This document shows, in pieces, positions 16,722 through 25,620 of a DNA stretch of 64,000 nt. Below the pieces are notes generated by a model that saw nothing but the letters and a program-made list of their open reading frames with translations, had not been told where the DNA came from and did no database searches. The stretch covers positions 62,001 through 126,000 of the forward strand of contig JAZHDD010000040.1 in assembly GCA_036541255.1 (NCBI GenBank), written 5' to 3'. The position numbers were made by a program, and so were the translations under genes. How positions within the stretch are numbered: position 1 is the first letter of the stretch; the number at the start of each line of letters is the position of its first letter. Origin of the DNA: Paucidesulfovibrio sp036541255. GTDB lineage: Bacteria > Desulfobacterota > Desulfovibrionia > Desulfovibrionales > Desulfovibrionaceae.

Positions 16722-16851
16722 TATCCAGCAGCTCCAATTGTCTGGCCCGGCGGTTCAGCCGGGCGGACCGTGCAGCGAGAAAGGCGGCATAGGCGGCCAA
16801 TCCGCCCCACACGGCCACATTCGCAAGAATGATAGAAGTCGTTGCGCTCAT
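16714..16851 (-). CDS. ccmD: Haem exporter small subunit CcmD
   Basis: A 45-aa membrane protein below usual length cut-offs: MSATTSIILANVAVWGGL, then AAYAAFLAARSARLNRRARQ and LELLDNE. One membrane span (about residues 6-27) is followed by a basic helix, the CcmD layout. CcmD helps release holo-CcmE from the CcmABC complex. The coding frame fits exactly: the ATG at 16851 overlaps the ccmC TGA (ATGA) and the TAA overlaps the start of the TPR gene. Position directly after ccmC is the conserved one. Confidence comes from context as much as from sequence. Confidence 0.8.
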   Translation of the reverse strand: MSATTSIILANVAVWGGLAAYAAFLAARSARLNRRARQLELLDNE

Positions 16852-17534
16852 CGTCCCCCCTCCCCGGCTTCGGACAGGCTGCCTGCCATACGTGCATCCA
16901 GCAATTTTTCCCTGTCACGCTGCCCTTTGCGAACCACGATCAAAAGCAGCCAGACCAAACCGAAAGCGGCAAGCCCCACAAACACGGCGTGCCACATCTC
17001 GGCGGTCATGCCCGACGCCTTGCGGGCCGTGTCCGCAGGATGCACGCCCCCCCAGAGCTTGGTGGCGAAAAACACCAGGGGCACATCCAGGAACGCGGCC
17101 ACACCGAGCACTGCGGCCACGACCTTGCGCCGCTCCCCGCCCATGGGCGAAGCACGGAGCACGAGATAGCCCGCATAGACGTACCACATGATCAGCGCCG
17201 TGGTCAGCTTGGGGTCCCAAAGCCACCAATGCCCCCATTCAGCCCGCGCCCAGACCGAGCCACTGACCAATGCCAGCCCGGAAAAGAGCACGCCGATCTC
17301 GGCCGCTGCGCCAGCCAGATCATCCATGGCCTCGGAACGTTTCCAAAGATACAGGATGCTGCTGAGAAACACAGTGAAGAAACTGACAAGAGCCCACCAC
17401 GCCAAGGGCAGGTGGAGATAGAATATTTTCTGCACTGGCCCGGACTGGGCCGTGGGCGCATAACTCCAGATGAACCACTGGTGGACGGCCAATGCCGCAG
17501 CCGCCAAAAACGAGAGGGTTCGGATGAAGACCAT
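16848..17534 (-). CDS. ccmC: Haem exporter membrane protein CcmC
   Basis: A 228-aa inner-membrane protein of the haem-handling family, which loads haem onto CcmE. The WWD-type tryptophan-rich motif is present as EWGHWWLWDPKLT, with membrane-facing His residues in YLHLPLAWW and GGVHPADTA. I start at ATG 17534 (MVFIRTL) behind GGAGGATGCAC; a Met two codons earlier is too close to the ribosome site. It is 22 bases after ccmB and coupled to ccmD. Confidence 0.92.
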   Translation of the reverse strand: MVFIRTLSFLAAAALAVHQWFIWSYAPTAQSGPVQKIFYLHLPLAWWALVSFFTVFLSSILYLWKRSEAMDDLAGAAAEIGVLFSGLALVSGSVWARAEWGHWWLWDPKLTTALIMWYVYAGYLVLRASPMGGERRKVVAAVLGVAAFLDVPLVFFATKLWGGVHPADTARKASGMTAEMWHAVFVGLAAFGLVWLLLIVVRKGQRDREKLLDARMAGSLSEAGEGGR

Positions 17535-17556
17535 GTGCATCCTCCGGACGACGAAA

Positions 17557-18234
17557 TTATTCCTCGCCGCCGTAGACAAAAGGGAAAAGCAGCAGCCCGG
17601 CACCGGCGTACAAGGCGTCGAACGCGCCGAGCAAGCCGAGCCAGGAACCGGCGTCTTCCGCACCGACGCCGGACAGCACGGCTGCGAACAGGGTAATGCC
17701 CGCCAGAAGAGCAGGCACCAGCAGCGGAAACACGATCACGGAAAGCAACGACTCGCGCGCAGCCTGTCCCTGGGCCAATGCGCCGAGCAAGGCGCCCACG
17801 ACCACCAACCCGAGATCTGTGGCGACCCAGGCCGCAAACAGCAGCCAGATCGGGCCGGGCAGATTCTGCCCGAGAAAAATGATCACCGCAGGCAAAAAGA
17901 CCAGCTGCGAAACCAGGAGCAGTCCGAAGCCCGCCAGCGCCTTGCCCAGCCAGACCGCGTGCCGGGGCACGGGCGAGGACAGCAACCCGAGTCGCGCTCC
18001 CTGGGCCTCTTCCAGGCTGAACAGCCCGTTGAACACCAGCACGAGGCCGAAAGCCGAAGCCAGCCAAAACACGGCCCCGGCAGCCTGGGGCGGGATGCCC
18101 TGCCCTTCGGGATAGGCCAGACTGAACAAAAAAATCAGCAGCAAACCAAGCAGCACGGCCTGAACCAGCCCCTGCCCCCCCGAAACCGAAAGGCGCAGGT
18201 CCTTGGCGGCGATAACGGCGGCGTGCCTCAGCAT
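17557..18234 (-). CDS. ccmB: Haem exporter membrane protein CcmB
   Basis: A 225-aa ABC-type membrane subunit that pairs with CcmA. It has the typical N-terminal AAVIAAKDLRLSVSGGQ, FLFSLAYPEG and FSLEEAQGARLGLLSSPV segments and about six membrane spans. It overlaps ccmA by seven bases. Confidence 0.92.
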   Translation of the reverse strand: MLRHAAVIAAKDLRLSVSGGQGLVQAVLLGLLLIFLFSLAYPEGQGIPPQAAGAVFWLASAFGLVLVFNGLFSLEEAQGARLGLLSSPVPRHAVWLGKALAGFGLLLVSQLVFLPAVIIFLGQNLPGPIWLLFAAWVATDLGLVVVGALLGALAQGQAARESLLSVIVFPLLVPALLAGITLFAAVLSGVGAEDAGSWLGLLGAFDALYAGAGLLLFPFVYGGEE

Positions 18235-18890
18235 ACCACCTCCGGGCTGTATTCGCCCGCAGGACCGTAATACTGCACGCGGCTGCCGGACAGGGCCAGG
18301 ACCGTATCGGCCAGAGCCACGTCCTCATGCACATGATGGCTGATCCAAACTACGGCCGCCCCGCTCTCGCGCAGGCCCGCGATTTCACGCCGCAGCAGGG
18401 ACAGGGAGGACACGTCCAGCCCGGTTCCCGGCTCATCCAGAAAGAGCAGTTCCGGACGGACCATGTAAACCCGCGCCAAATTCAGCCGCTGGGCCATGCC
18501 CCGAGAGAACGAACCCGCAGGCTCCTCGGCCACCCGCACCAATCCCACCCGCTCCAGTGCGGCCAGCAGCACGTCCCGCTCGCGCGGCAGCCCGTACATG
18601 CCCGCCCAGAAGGACAAATTCTGCAAGGCGCTGAGACCGGGGTAGAGAAAGGTGGCATGACCGAGATAGGCGGTGCGCTCGGGCGCGGCAAGCAACTCGA
18701 CCAGCCCGGCGCTGGGCCGGGTCAACCCGGCCATGATCTTCAGCAGCGTGCTCTTGCCCGCGCCGTTGGGGCCGGCCACCAGCAACACCTCGCCCGGAGC
18801 CAGCTCCAGAGAGACGTCCTTGAAGACCAGCTTGGCACCATAGAACTTGGCGGCCCGATCCAGGCGAAGCAGCACCCGAGTATGACCCAT
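18228..18890 (-). CDS. ccmA: Haem exporter ATPase CcmA
   Basis: A 220-aa ABC ATPase with Walker A VAGPNGAGKSTLLK, signature-region GSFSRGMAQRLNLAR, Walker B LLFLDEPGTGLD and H-loop WISHH. It drives release of haem-bound CcmE. I chose ATG 18890 (behind GGGAGGCGTG) over the GTG three bases upstream because of ribosome-site spacing. The start overlaps the ccmF stop by one base (TGATG). Confidence 0.92.
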   Translation of the reverse strand: MGHTRVLLRLDRAAKFYGAKLVFKDVSLELAPGEVLLVAGPNGAGKSTLLKIMAGLTRPSAGLVELLAAPERTAYLGHATFLYPGLSALQNLSFWAGMYGLPRERDVLLAALERVGLVRVAEEPAGSFSRGMAQRLNLARVYMVRPELLFLDEPGTGLDVSSLSLLRREIAGLRESGAAVVWISHHVHEDVALADTVLALSGSRVQYYGPAGEYSPEVVC

Positions 18891-20773
18891 CACGCCTCCC
18901 GGTTCCTCCGCAACAGCAATAGCGGGGCCACGCTCATAAGCGTGCCGCCGATCCAGAGCCAGTTCACCAGGGGATTCACGCTCGCGCTGATGGTGGCGCT
19001 GCCGTTCTTGCCGTCATAGCCGAGCAGCGTGGAATAGATTTCATCGCCCAGGCCGGGAATGACCGAGACTTCCGCATAGGAATCCTTGGCATTGGGGTAC
19101 CAGCGGCGTTCCGGATAGAGCATGCCCACGTCCTTGCCGTTTTTGGTGACCTTGACCACGGCGTGATAGGAAAGCACAGCCGGAGTCCGCTGCTGGGTCA
19201 ATTCCTGGTGCGTGAGCACGTAATTGCCGACCTGCATGCTTTCGCCGGGCAACAGCGTGGTGCTGTGCTCCACCTTGTACGGACCGGAAAAAGCCACACC
19301 GAGCACCATCAGGGCCAGACCGAGATGGACGCTGTAGGCTCCCCAGGACTGGCGGGAACCGCGCATCAACGGATTGAGCACGAACAGCAGCACAATGGAA
19401 ACGATGGCGGCCGCTGCTCCGGAAGCGGAAATCAGAGCTAGGGGAATGCGCACCCCGGAAAGCCAGAACAGCAGCATGGCGCCGAAAAAGGCTCCGGCGG
19501 TTCCGGCTGCGCCGCGCATGTCGCGCAGGCCCTCCTTCCAGCCCAGCCAGGGACAAACACAGAAGATGAGCATCAGCAAGGTGAACAGGGGCAGGCAGAC
19601 CCGATTATAGAAATCCTGGTCCAGGCCCACGGCATGGTCGCTCCAAAGCTTGCTGAGAACGGGCCACATGGTGCCCACGCCCACGACCAGTCCAAGGGCC
19701 AGGAAAGCCCAGGCCGTGATGACCAACATGCCCTGGCGGCTGGTGAAGCTCGACAGGGAACGGTACGCGGGCTTTTCACCGAAGAGTATGGCGGCCAGGG
19801 TCAGGCCCAGCCCCGTGAACATGAACACGGTCAGCGGGATGGCCACGCCGCCCTCGCCAAAGGTGTGCAGGCTCTGCACGTCCACGCCGCTGCGCACCAG
19901 ATAGGTTGCGAAGATGCACAGCAAAAAGGTGCCGCTCATGAGCAGCACGTTGGTACGCTGCAACGCGCCGCGCCGCGCCTCGATAACCGAGGTATGCAGG
20001 AAGGCGGTGGCCGCGAACCAGGGGATCAAGGATGCGTTTTCCACGGGGTCCCAGGCCCAGTAGCCGCCCCATCCAAGCTCCATGTATGACCACCACCCGC
20101 CCAGGATGATGCCTGCGGTCAAAAAGGCCCAGGCCAGCAGATTCCAGTTGCGGCAAAGCCGTATCCAGGGCCGGGGCTCGCCCGTGGCCATGGCCGCGAT
20201 GGCCACGCAAGCGGGCAAAGCGAACAGGCCGTAGCCCAGAAAAAGCAGCGGAGGATGGAAGGCCATGCCCGGATTCTGGAGCAGCGGATTCAGGCCGAGG
20301 CCGTCCGGAGGCGTGGGCACGGCCTGGATGAAGGGGTTGCTCCAACAGGTCAGCAGCAGCAGAAAGACGGCCTGCACCAGATAAAACAACAGCCAGAACA
20401 GGGTCCGGGTGTTCGGCTGCAGGCTCTTGTAGCCGCGCGTGAACACCAGAACCGCGCCCGCAACGGCCATAATCAAGTGCCAGAACAGCAGAGACCCGGT
20501 CCGACCGGCCCAAAAAGCCGTGATGCGATACAGCAGAGAAAGGGTGCTGTCGACGTTCTCGTAGACGTAGAGAAAGGAGTAGTCACGCCCCACCAGGGCG
20601 ATGAGCAGCAGATAGGAGGAAAAGGTCACGAGCACTGCGCTGGCCACTTGTCCCCGCTCCAGGACCGCCAGGGCGCCTTGGCGCTCCTTCCAGCCGGCAT
20701 AGGCCGCAAGGGCCGCAAGGAAAAGGGACGCGAGCAACGCGAACAGCAGCCCCACATAGGCGGCAAAATGCAT
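18890..20773 (-). CDS. ccmF: Cytochrome c haem lyase subunit CcmF
   Basis: A 627-aa multi-spanning membrane protein that ligates haem to apocytochrome c in the periplasm. The WWD motif WGGYWAWDPVENASLIPW is intact, with flanking His-bearing loops (GMAFHPPLLFLGYG, FLHTSVIEARRG) and DFYNRVCLPLF. I start at ATG 20773 (MHFAAYVG), since upstream codons are not family-like. In this organism CcmF probably works without CcmH. Confidence 0.93.
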   Translation of the reverse strand: MHFAAYVGLLFALLASLFLAALAAYAGWKERQGALAVLERGQVASAVLVTFSSYLLLIALVGRDYSFLYVYENVDSTLSLLYRITAFWAGRTGSLLFWHLIMAVAGAVLVFTRGYKSLQPNTRTLFWLLFYLVQAVFLLLLTCWSNPFIQAVPTPPDGLGLNPLLQNPGMAFHPPLLFLGYGLFALPACVAIAAMATGEPRPWIRLCRNWNLLAWAFLTAGIILGGWWSYMELGWGGYWAWDPVENASLIPWFAATAFLHTSVIEARRGALQRTNVLLMSGTFLLCIFATYLVRSGVDVQSLHTFGEGGVAIPLTVFMFTGLGLTLAAILFGEKPAYRSLSSFTSRQGMLVITAWAFLALGLVVGVGTMWPVLSKLWSDHAVGLDQDFYNRVCLPLFTLLMLIFCVCPWLGWKEGLRDMRGAAGTAGAFFGAMLLFWLSGVRIPLALISASGAAAAIVSIVLLFVLNPLMRGSRQSWGAYSVHLGLALMVLGVAFSGPYKVEHSTTLLPGESMQVGNYVLTHQELTQQRTPAVLSYHAVVKVTKNGKDVGMLYPERRWYPNAKDSYAEVSVIPGLGDEIYSTLLGYDGKNGSATISASVNPLVNWLWIGGTLMSVAPLLLLRRNREA

Positions 20774-20890
20774 AGATGCTCCTTGGATGTCAGCGCGAAG
20801 AACGCGCACGTGTCGCCGTTGAAGTGGGAATACGAGCCATAATCGCAGATGGGCAGGAAGACAAGAGGGAGACGTTCATTTTTCTCCGAA

Positions 20891-21307
20891 TCAGCTCGCA
20901 GCCTTCTTTTCTTCATATTTGGAAGGACACTTCGTGGTCAGCTGGGTAGCGTGAAACACGCCCGTGGTCTTGTCGTAGTCGCCTTTGACGATGACTTCGA
21001 CCCCGGCGTTGAACGTGTCGGGTACCGCGCCCCGAAAATCCACACGCAGATATCGGGACGGATCCTGCTCGTCCGCCACCAGAAAGCCGACGCCCATGTT
21101 GTCGGCATGCCGCTCGATATCCTGGGGCAAGACCTTGCCGAACAACCGGACCTTGTGCAGTTCGTCCGCGTCCATGGTCATGGCTTGGGATACATTGAGC
21201 GTGGGCGTGGAGCCCTGGGAAATGCCGGATACGACCAGATAGGTCAATCCACCCAGCAAAAGGACAAAGGCTAAAATATACACACCCTTGGAACTCTTTG
21301 CACTCAT
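20891..21307 (-). CDS. ccmE: Haem chaperone CcmE, C-x3-Y variant
   Basis: A 138-aa periplasmic haem chaperone with an N-terminal membrane anchor (VYILAFVLLLGGLTYLV) and the OB-fold core (VRLFGKVLPQDIERHADN, VIVKGDYDKTTGVFHATQL). Classical CcmE binds haem covalently through His in H-x3-Y. Here the motif is TKCPSKYEEK: Cys127 replaces His, followed by the Tyr. This Cys variant is known from Desulfovibrio and some archaea, in Ccm systems lacking CcmG and CcmH. It is the first ccm gene; 117 bases without an obvious gene separate it from ccmF. Confidence 0.92.
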   Translation of the reverse strand: MSAKSSKGVYILAFVLLLGGLTYLVVSGISQGSTPTLNVSQAMTMDADELHKVRLFGKVLPQDIERHADNMGVGFLVADEQDPSRYLRVDFRGAVPDTFNAGVEVIVKGDYDKTTGVFHATQLTTKCPSKYEEKKAAS

Positions 21308-21344
21308 ATGTTCTCTCTTTGCTGTTTATTTCGAAAAACGACGT

Positions 21345-22391
21345 CTACTCGGAAGGCCGCCGCCCGGCAGTGACCTCGTCGCGGCGATGCTTGGCCAGCT
21401 CGCGCATGTCCACCACCTGATCCGTCTCGTCCACGATCTCGCGGCCGAGAATCTCCTCCAGGACATCCTCCAGGGCCACGACCCCGGCGATACCGCCATA
21501 TTCATCAAGCACCACGAATAAATGCGTACGGCTTTCCAAAAAAAGCACCAGCACACGGTCCAGACTCAAACTCTCCAGCACGAAGTGCACGGGCTTCATC
21601 AAATCCGAAAGGCGCTTCTCGTCCTGGTCGTCGGCCAGGGCCTCGAAAACCTGGCGGCGGTAGACCACGCCGACCACATCCTCGGGATTGTCGCCCTCAT
21701 AGACCGGAAACCTGCTGTGCGGCCAGTTGGAGCGCGACTCACGCGCCTCGGCTACGGTCATTCCCGCGGGGAGAGAGAAAACCACTGTGCGCGGCGTCAT
21801 GATCTCTTCCACGGTCTTGTCGTCCAGCAAGAGAATATTGTGGATGGACCGGGCCTCGTAAGGCTTGAGAATGCCTGCGCGCCGGGTCATGCTCACCAAG
21901 GCAAGAATATCCTCTTCGCTGGCGTTCGGCGTTGTCTTGCGGCGGCGCAGCAGCTTGCCGATGAAGCTCACGGCTTGCGTCACCGGCTTGAAGAGCACCA
22001 CCAGCCAGAGCATCACCACGGCAAGCCGGGGTGCCAGCGGGCGGCAATACGCCACGCCCAGCGTCTTGGGCAGTATCTCCGACAAGACCAGTATGACCAC
22101 GGTGAAGCCTGCGGCGAACCAGCCCAGCGTCTCCTCTCCGTAGACCGCGGCCCAGGCCGCGCCAGCAATGGCTGCGCCCACGGTATGCGCCACGGTGTTC
22201 AACGTCAGAATGGCCGTGATCGGCTCTTCCACGTTGTTGCGCAAATTTTCCAAGATGACGCCGGAGCGACGGCCCTGCTTTTTGAGCGACTCGACAAGGC
22301 TCCAGGGAAAGGAATACAGCACCGCCTCGGCCACGGAGCAAAACGCGGATATAAATGTCGCCAGACTTACGGCAAGTATGAGTTCTATCAT
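21345..22391 (-). CDS. CNNM/CorC-type membrane protein with CBS pair (hemolysin-like)
   Basis: A 348-aa protein. The N-terminal DUF21/CNNM domain has about three to four membrane spans (residues 1-160; LNTVAHTVGAAIAGAAW, LSEILPKTLGVAYC). A CBS pair follows (residues 185-305; VEEIMTPRTVVFSL, RFPVYEG, FVVLDEYGGIAGVV, LEDVLEEILG). Members act in Mg2+/Co2+ efflux or homeostasis, with the CBS pair sensing nucleotide. The small C-terminal transporter-associated domain common in CorC proteins seems absent. I start at ATG 22391 (MIELILAV); the upstream extension is not coding-like. It ends 37 bases before ccmE. Confidence 0.82.
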   Translation of the reverse strand: MIELILAVSLATFISAFCSVAEAVLYSFPWSLVESLKKQGRRSGVILENLRNNVEEPITAILTLNTVAHTVGAAIAGAAWAAVYGEETLGWFAAGFTVVILVLSEILPKTLGVAYCRPLAPRLAVVMLWLVVLFKPVTQAVSFIGKLLRRRKTTPNASEEDILALVSMTRRAGILKPYEARSIHNILLLDDKTVEEIMTPRTVVFSLPAGMTVAEARESRSNWPHSRFPVYEGDNPEDVVGVVYRRQVFEALADDQDEKRLSDLMKPVHFVLESLSLDRVLVLFLESRTHLFVVLDEYGGIAGVVALEDVLEEILGREIVDETDQVVDMRELAKHRRDEVTAGRRPSE

Positions 22392-22530
22392 CTGTCGTTT
22401 CCGGTCCCGGAAAGGCGGGGCCATACACTGCATATCAGAGGGCGGGCCGGGCCGCAACAACACGGCCTTGACTTGCGGTCCCGCTTGGGGGAAACGTGGA
22501 CATACCTTCGGAGTACAAAGGATATACGAC

Positions 22531-23556
22531 GTGCCTGAAACGCCTGCAAGCCAAACCTGCGTCGCCTTCCGGCTGGGCGCTCTCGGCGACGTGGTCCTGA
22601 CCACGGGGGTTCTCGACTATTGGCGCCGCGAACATAATCTTTCCTTCATTTTCATCACCCGGCCCGGCCCGGCGGAAATTCTGCTCGGCCATCCCGCCGT
22701 GGAGCGGGTCATCGTCCCGGACGAAGCCGATCTGAAAGGCGCAGCCTGGATCGGCGCGGCTGCGCGTCTCGCGTCCAGATTCAAGGGCCGTCCCCTGTTC
22801 GACCTGCACGGCACCCTGCGTTCGCGCATCCTGGCCGGCCGCTGGAAAGGGCCGGTATATCGCTACCCCAAATTCGGACTCTCCCGCCGCCTCTTTCATC
22901 GTCTGCGCTGGGCCAGCCTGCGCGAACGTTTGGAAAGCACCAATGTGCCCCAACGATACGCCCTGGCTCTTGAAAACACTCCGCCGCCCACACGAGAACT
23001 CTTACCGCGCATCGAGTTGGCCGACGCGGAAATTGAACAGGCCCAGGCCCTGCTCGCCCCCCTGGACCTGCACCCGTCGCGGCAACGCCCGCTGGTGGCG
23101 CTGCACCCCTACGCCACACACCCGGACAAGGCCTGGCCCCGTGAGCACTGGCAGTCGCTGGCCGCCTTGCTCGACGCGCAGGATCTGGACTGGATCGTTG
23201 TTGGCAGAGACGGCTCTCCGCTCTTCCCGGAACGAGCCAACGACTTGACCAACCGCACCAGCCTGCGCACGGTCTGCGCCTTGCTCTCTCTCACCGACGC
23301 TCTGGTCACCAACGATTCCGGCCCCATGCACCTGGCTTCGGGCGTGGGGACGCCTGTGGCTGCGCTCTTCGGCCCCACGTCACGCGCCTGGGGCTTTTAT
23401 CCGACAGGCATCCGGGATGTTATTCTGGAACGCAACATGTCCTGCCGCCCCTGCACCCTGCACGGCGACAACGAATGCACGGGCGGTCGCCAATGCCTGC
23501 GCGGCATCGAGCCCGGTGATGTTTTCACGGCCCTGCTGGGCATGCTCGGGAGGTAA
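22531..23556 (+). CDS. Glycosyltransferase family 9 (LPS heptosyltransferase type)
   Basis: A 341-aa GT-B enzyme of the ADP-heptose:LPS heptosyltransferase family. The N-terminal RLGALGDVVLTTGVLDYW and the C-terminal nucleotide-sugar site NDSGPMHLASGVGTPVAALF are diagnostic. A Cys-rich stretch (MSCRPCTLHGDNECTGGRQC) near the end is typical of the family. It adds a heptose or related sugar to the inner core. I start at GTG 22531, because no in-frame ATG precedes the family start and AAAGGA lies about eight bases upstream. The gene is followed 2 bases later by the cysteine desulfurase. Confidence 0.88.
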   Translation: MPETPASQTCVAFRLGALGDVVLTTGVLDYWRREHNLSFIFITRPGPAEILLGHPAVERVIVPDEADLKGAAWIGAAARLASRFKGRPLFDLHGTLRSRILAGRWKGPVYRYPKFGLSRRLFHRLRWASLRERLESTNVPQRYALALENTPPPTRELLPRIELADAEIEQAQALLAPLDLHPSRQRPLVALHPYATHPDKAWPREHWQSLAALLDAQDLDWIVVGRDGSPLFPERANDLTNRTSLRTVCALLSLTDALVTNDSGPMHLASGVGTPVAALFGPTSRAWGFYPTGIRDVILERNMSCRPCTLHGDNECTGGRQCLRGIEPGDVFTALLGMLGR

Positions 23557-23558
23557 GC

Positions 23559-24695
23559 ATGCGTGAACTCTATTTCGACCACAACGCCACCACCCCCCTG
23601 GCCCCGGAAGTGCTCCAGGCCATGGCCCCGTTGCTCAACGAGGACTTCGGCAACCCGTCCAGCGGACACGCCTGGGGCCTTGCCGCCAAAGAGGCCCTGG
23701 AGGCGGCCCGGAACCAAGTCGCCGACCTGATCCACGCCACGCCTGCGGAAATCCATTTCTTTTCCTGTGCGACCGAAGCCAACAACACCGTGCTGTTCGG
23801 CCTTCTAAGCCAGGGCGGTCATCTTGCGGTCTCGGCCGTGGAACACCCTTCCGTGCTCGGCCCGGCCCGGGAACTGGAGCGGCGCGGCGTAAGGCTTTCG
23901 GTCCTGCCCGTGGGTCGCGACGGCGTGCTGGACATACCCCAGGCCCAGGCCACACTGAGCCCGGACACCCGGCTTGTTTCCGTGATGCTGGCCAACAACG
24001 AAACCGGCGCAATCCAGCCGGTCTGGGAACTGTCCGCTCCCTGCCGGGCATGCGGCGCGGCCCTGCATACGGACGCGGCCCAGGCCGTGGGCAAGATTCC
24101 CGTGGACGTGCGCGCTCTGGGCGTGGACTACCTGACCATTGCGGGCCACAAGCTCAACGCACCCAAGGGCATTGGAGCGCTCTTCGTACGCAAGGGCTGC
24201 GCATTGCCCCCCCTGCTCTTTGGCGGTGGACAGGAACAGGGACTGCGGCCCGGCACCGAAAACGTGGCCTTTTGCGTGGGGCTCGGCGCGTCCTGTGCCG
24301 TTGCCGGAAAGCGTATGGAAGAAGAAATGGCCCGGCGGCGCAGCCTGGGCGACGTGCTTCTGGACGGACTCTATCGGCTCGGCGTGGACTTCATGGTTTT
24401 CTCTGAGCAAGCCCAACGGCTGCCCAACACGCTGCTGGCAGGCTTCCGCAACCTGCCTGCCGGACGTATCGTTGAGGGGCTCGCCCTGCGCGACGTGGCC
24501 GTGTCCGCCGGAGCCGCCTGCCATGGTCCGGATCAGGGCGAACTCTCTCACGTACTGGCAGCCATGCACGCCCCGCGCGACTATGCTCTGGGCGCGGTAC
24601 GCTTCTCCTGGGGCCAGGGCTCCACGAACGACGATGCCCTGGAGCTGGTCTCCCGTTTGGGAAAGATTTTCAACGACCTCAAGGCCGCAGGCTGA
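23559..24695 (+). CDS. Cysteine desulfurase (NifS/IscS-like, class V aminotransferase)
   Basis: A 378-aa PLP enzyme that takes sulfur (or selenium) from cysteine as a protein persulfide. It shows YFDHNATTPL, ATEANNTVLFG, ANNETGAIQPV, LHTDAAQAVGK, the PLP lysine in IAGHKLNAPKGIGALF, and GQEQGLRPGTEN. The mobile loop SAGAACHGPDQGELSHVL holds the candidate catalytic Cys. Assignment to Isc, Nif or selenocysteine-lyase type is not possible from sequence alone. It sits directly behind the GT9 gene. Its last 17 bases overlap the convergent membrane-protein gene. Confidence 0.88.
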   Translation: MRELYFDHNATTPLAPEVLQAMAPLLNEDFGNPSSGHAWGLAAKEALEAARNQVADLIHATPAEIHFFSCATEANNTVLFGLLSQGGHLAVSAVEHPSVLGPARELERRGVRLSVLPVGRDGVLDIPQAQATLSPDTRLVSVMLANNETGAIQPVWELSAPCRACGAALHTDAAQAVGKIPVDVRALGVDYLTIAGHKLNAPKGIGALFVRKGCALPPLLFGGGQEQGLRPGTENVAFCVGLGASCAVAGKRMEEEMARRRSLGDVLLDGLYRLGVDFMVFSEQAQRLPNTLLAGFRNLPAGRIVEGLALRDVAVSAGAACHGPDQGELSHVLAAMHAPRDYALGAVRFSWGQGSTNDDALELVSRLGKIFNDLKAAG

Positions 24696-25620
24696 ACACG
24701 GTGAAACGATCCATGCCCGCCATGGCCAGGGCGTCGAAAACCGTCACGCCGAGAATGAGCAAAGTCCAGGCCAAACGACGACGGGAATCCGGCCACAGAG
24801 AGAGCCTTTCCCGCACGAGCAAAAAGGCGTTGGCGGCCACATAGCATTCCAGGGCGAAAAACGGAAAACCCAAAAAACCGAGCACGGGCATTTCAAAGAC
24901 TTTCATCTCGCCCACAAACGGCACCGTATACATCCATTTGGCCCCAGCCTCGAAATTCCAGAACTCCCAGAGTCCACCGCAAATCAATCCGGCAACAAGC
25001 AGCAGCAACGTCAGGCGGGGTTCACCGCGTGCCCAGCCGGCCAAAAGCGAACGCCCCCCGGAATCATGCAGCCAGGGCTCCAGCAGCAGCACCAGTGCGC
25101 CCCAGACCAGAGGAAAGAAATACTGCGGGGCAACCATGGGCAGAACCAGAAAAAACGCGCCCGTCACAAAAAAAACCGGATGCAGCTGCCGGACCGTGCG
25201 CCACGGAGGCGTTGCAACGGAACGGAACAGTCCCAGATGGTCCAACAGTCGGGCCGTGGCAAACAGGCCGGGCAACACCGTGGCAAAACTCAACACATAA
25301 CCGGCCCAGCGCTCGAGCGGCTCGGCTGGAAGGTTGATGTAATGCCAGTTGCCCAGACGAAAATTGAGCACCTCGAAAAAAAGCCAAAGCGTCACGGACA
25401 AAGGCAAAAGCAGGGCGAACTCGCGCGGCCGTTCATAGAGGTCGGAACCAGCCCCGGCCAGAACCAGCAAAGATTCCACAGCCAGGATATAAGGCCACCA
25501 GGCAAAACAGAAAAACCAGGTGCGGAAGGGTTCCAGGCCCAAGGCACGACCCGTGGTGGCCCCCACGAACACCAACAACGCCAGGATCAAGACGAGCAAC
25601 GGCAGGTTGAAACGCTTCAT
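24679..25620 (-). CDS. Conserved multi-spanning membrane protein, unknown function
   Basis: A 313-aa hydrophobic protein with about nine or ten probable membrane helices and aromatic-rich loops (FFCFAWWPYILAVESLLVL, LNFRLGNWHYINLP, GGLWEFWNFEAGAKWMY, FFALECYVAANAFLL). Conserved-looking Trp, His and Glu residues at membrane borders suggest an enzyme or transporter, but I do not recognise the family. I start at ATG 25620 (MKRFNLPL), which overlaps the nadD stop by four bases, so it is translationally coupled to nadD. Confidence 0.65.
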   Translation of the reverse strand: MKRFNLPLLVLILALLVFVGATTGRALGLEPFRTWFFCFAWWPYILAVESLLVLAGAGSDLYERPREFALLLPLSVTLWLFFEVLNFRLGNWHYINLPAEPLERWAGYVLSFATVLPGLFATARLLDHLGLFRSVATPPWRTVRQLHPVFFVTGAFFLVLPMVAPQYFFPLVWGALVLLLEPWLHDSGGRSLLAGWARGEPRLTLLLLVAGLICGGLWEFWNFEAGAKWMYTVPFVGEMKVFEMPVLGFLGFPFFALECYVAANAFLLVRERLSLWPDSRRRLAWTLLILGVTVFDALAMAGMDRFTVFSLRP

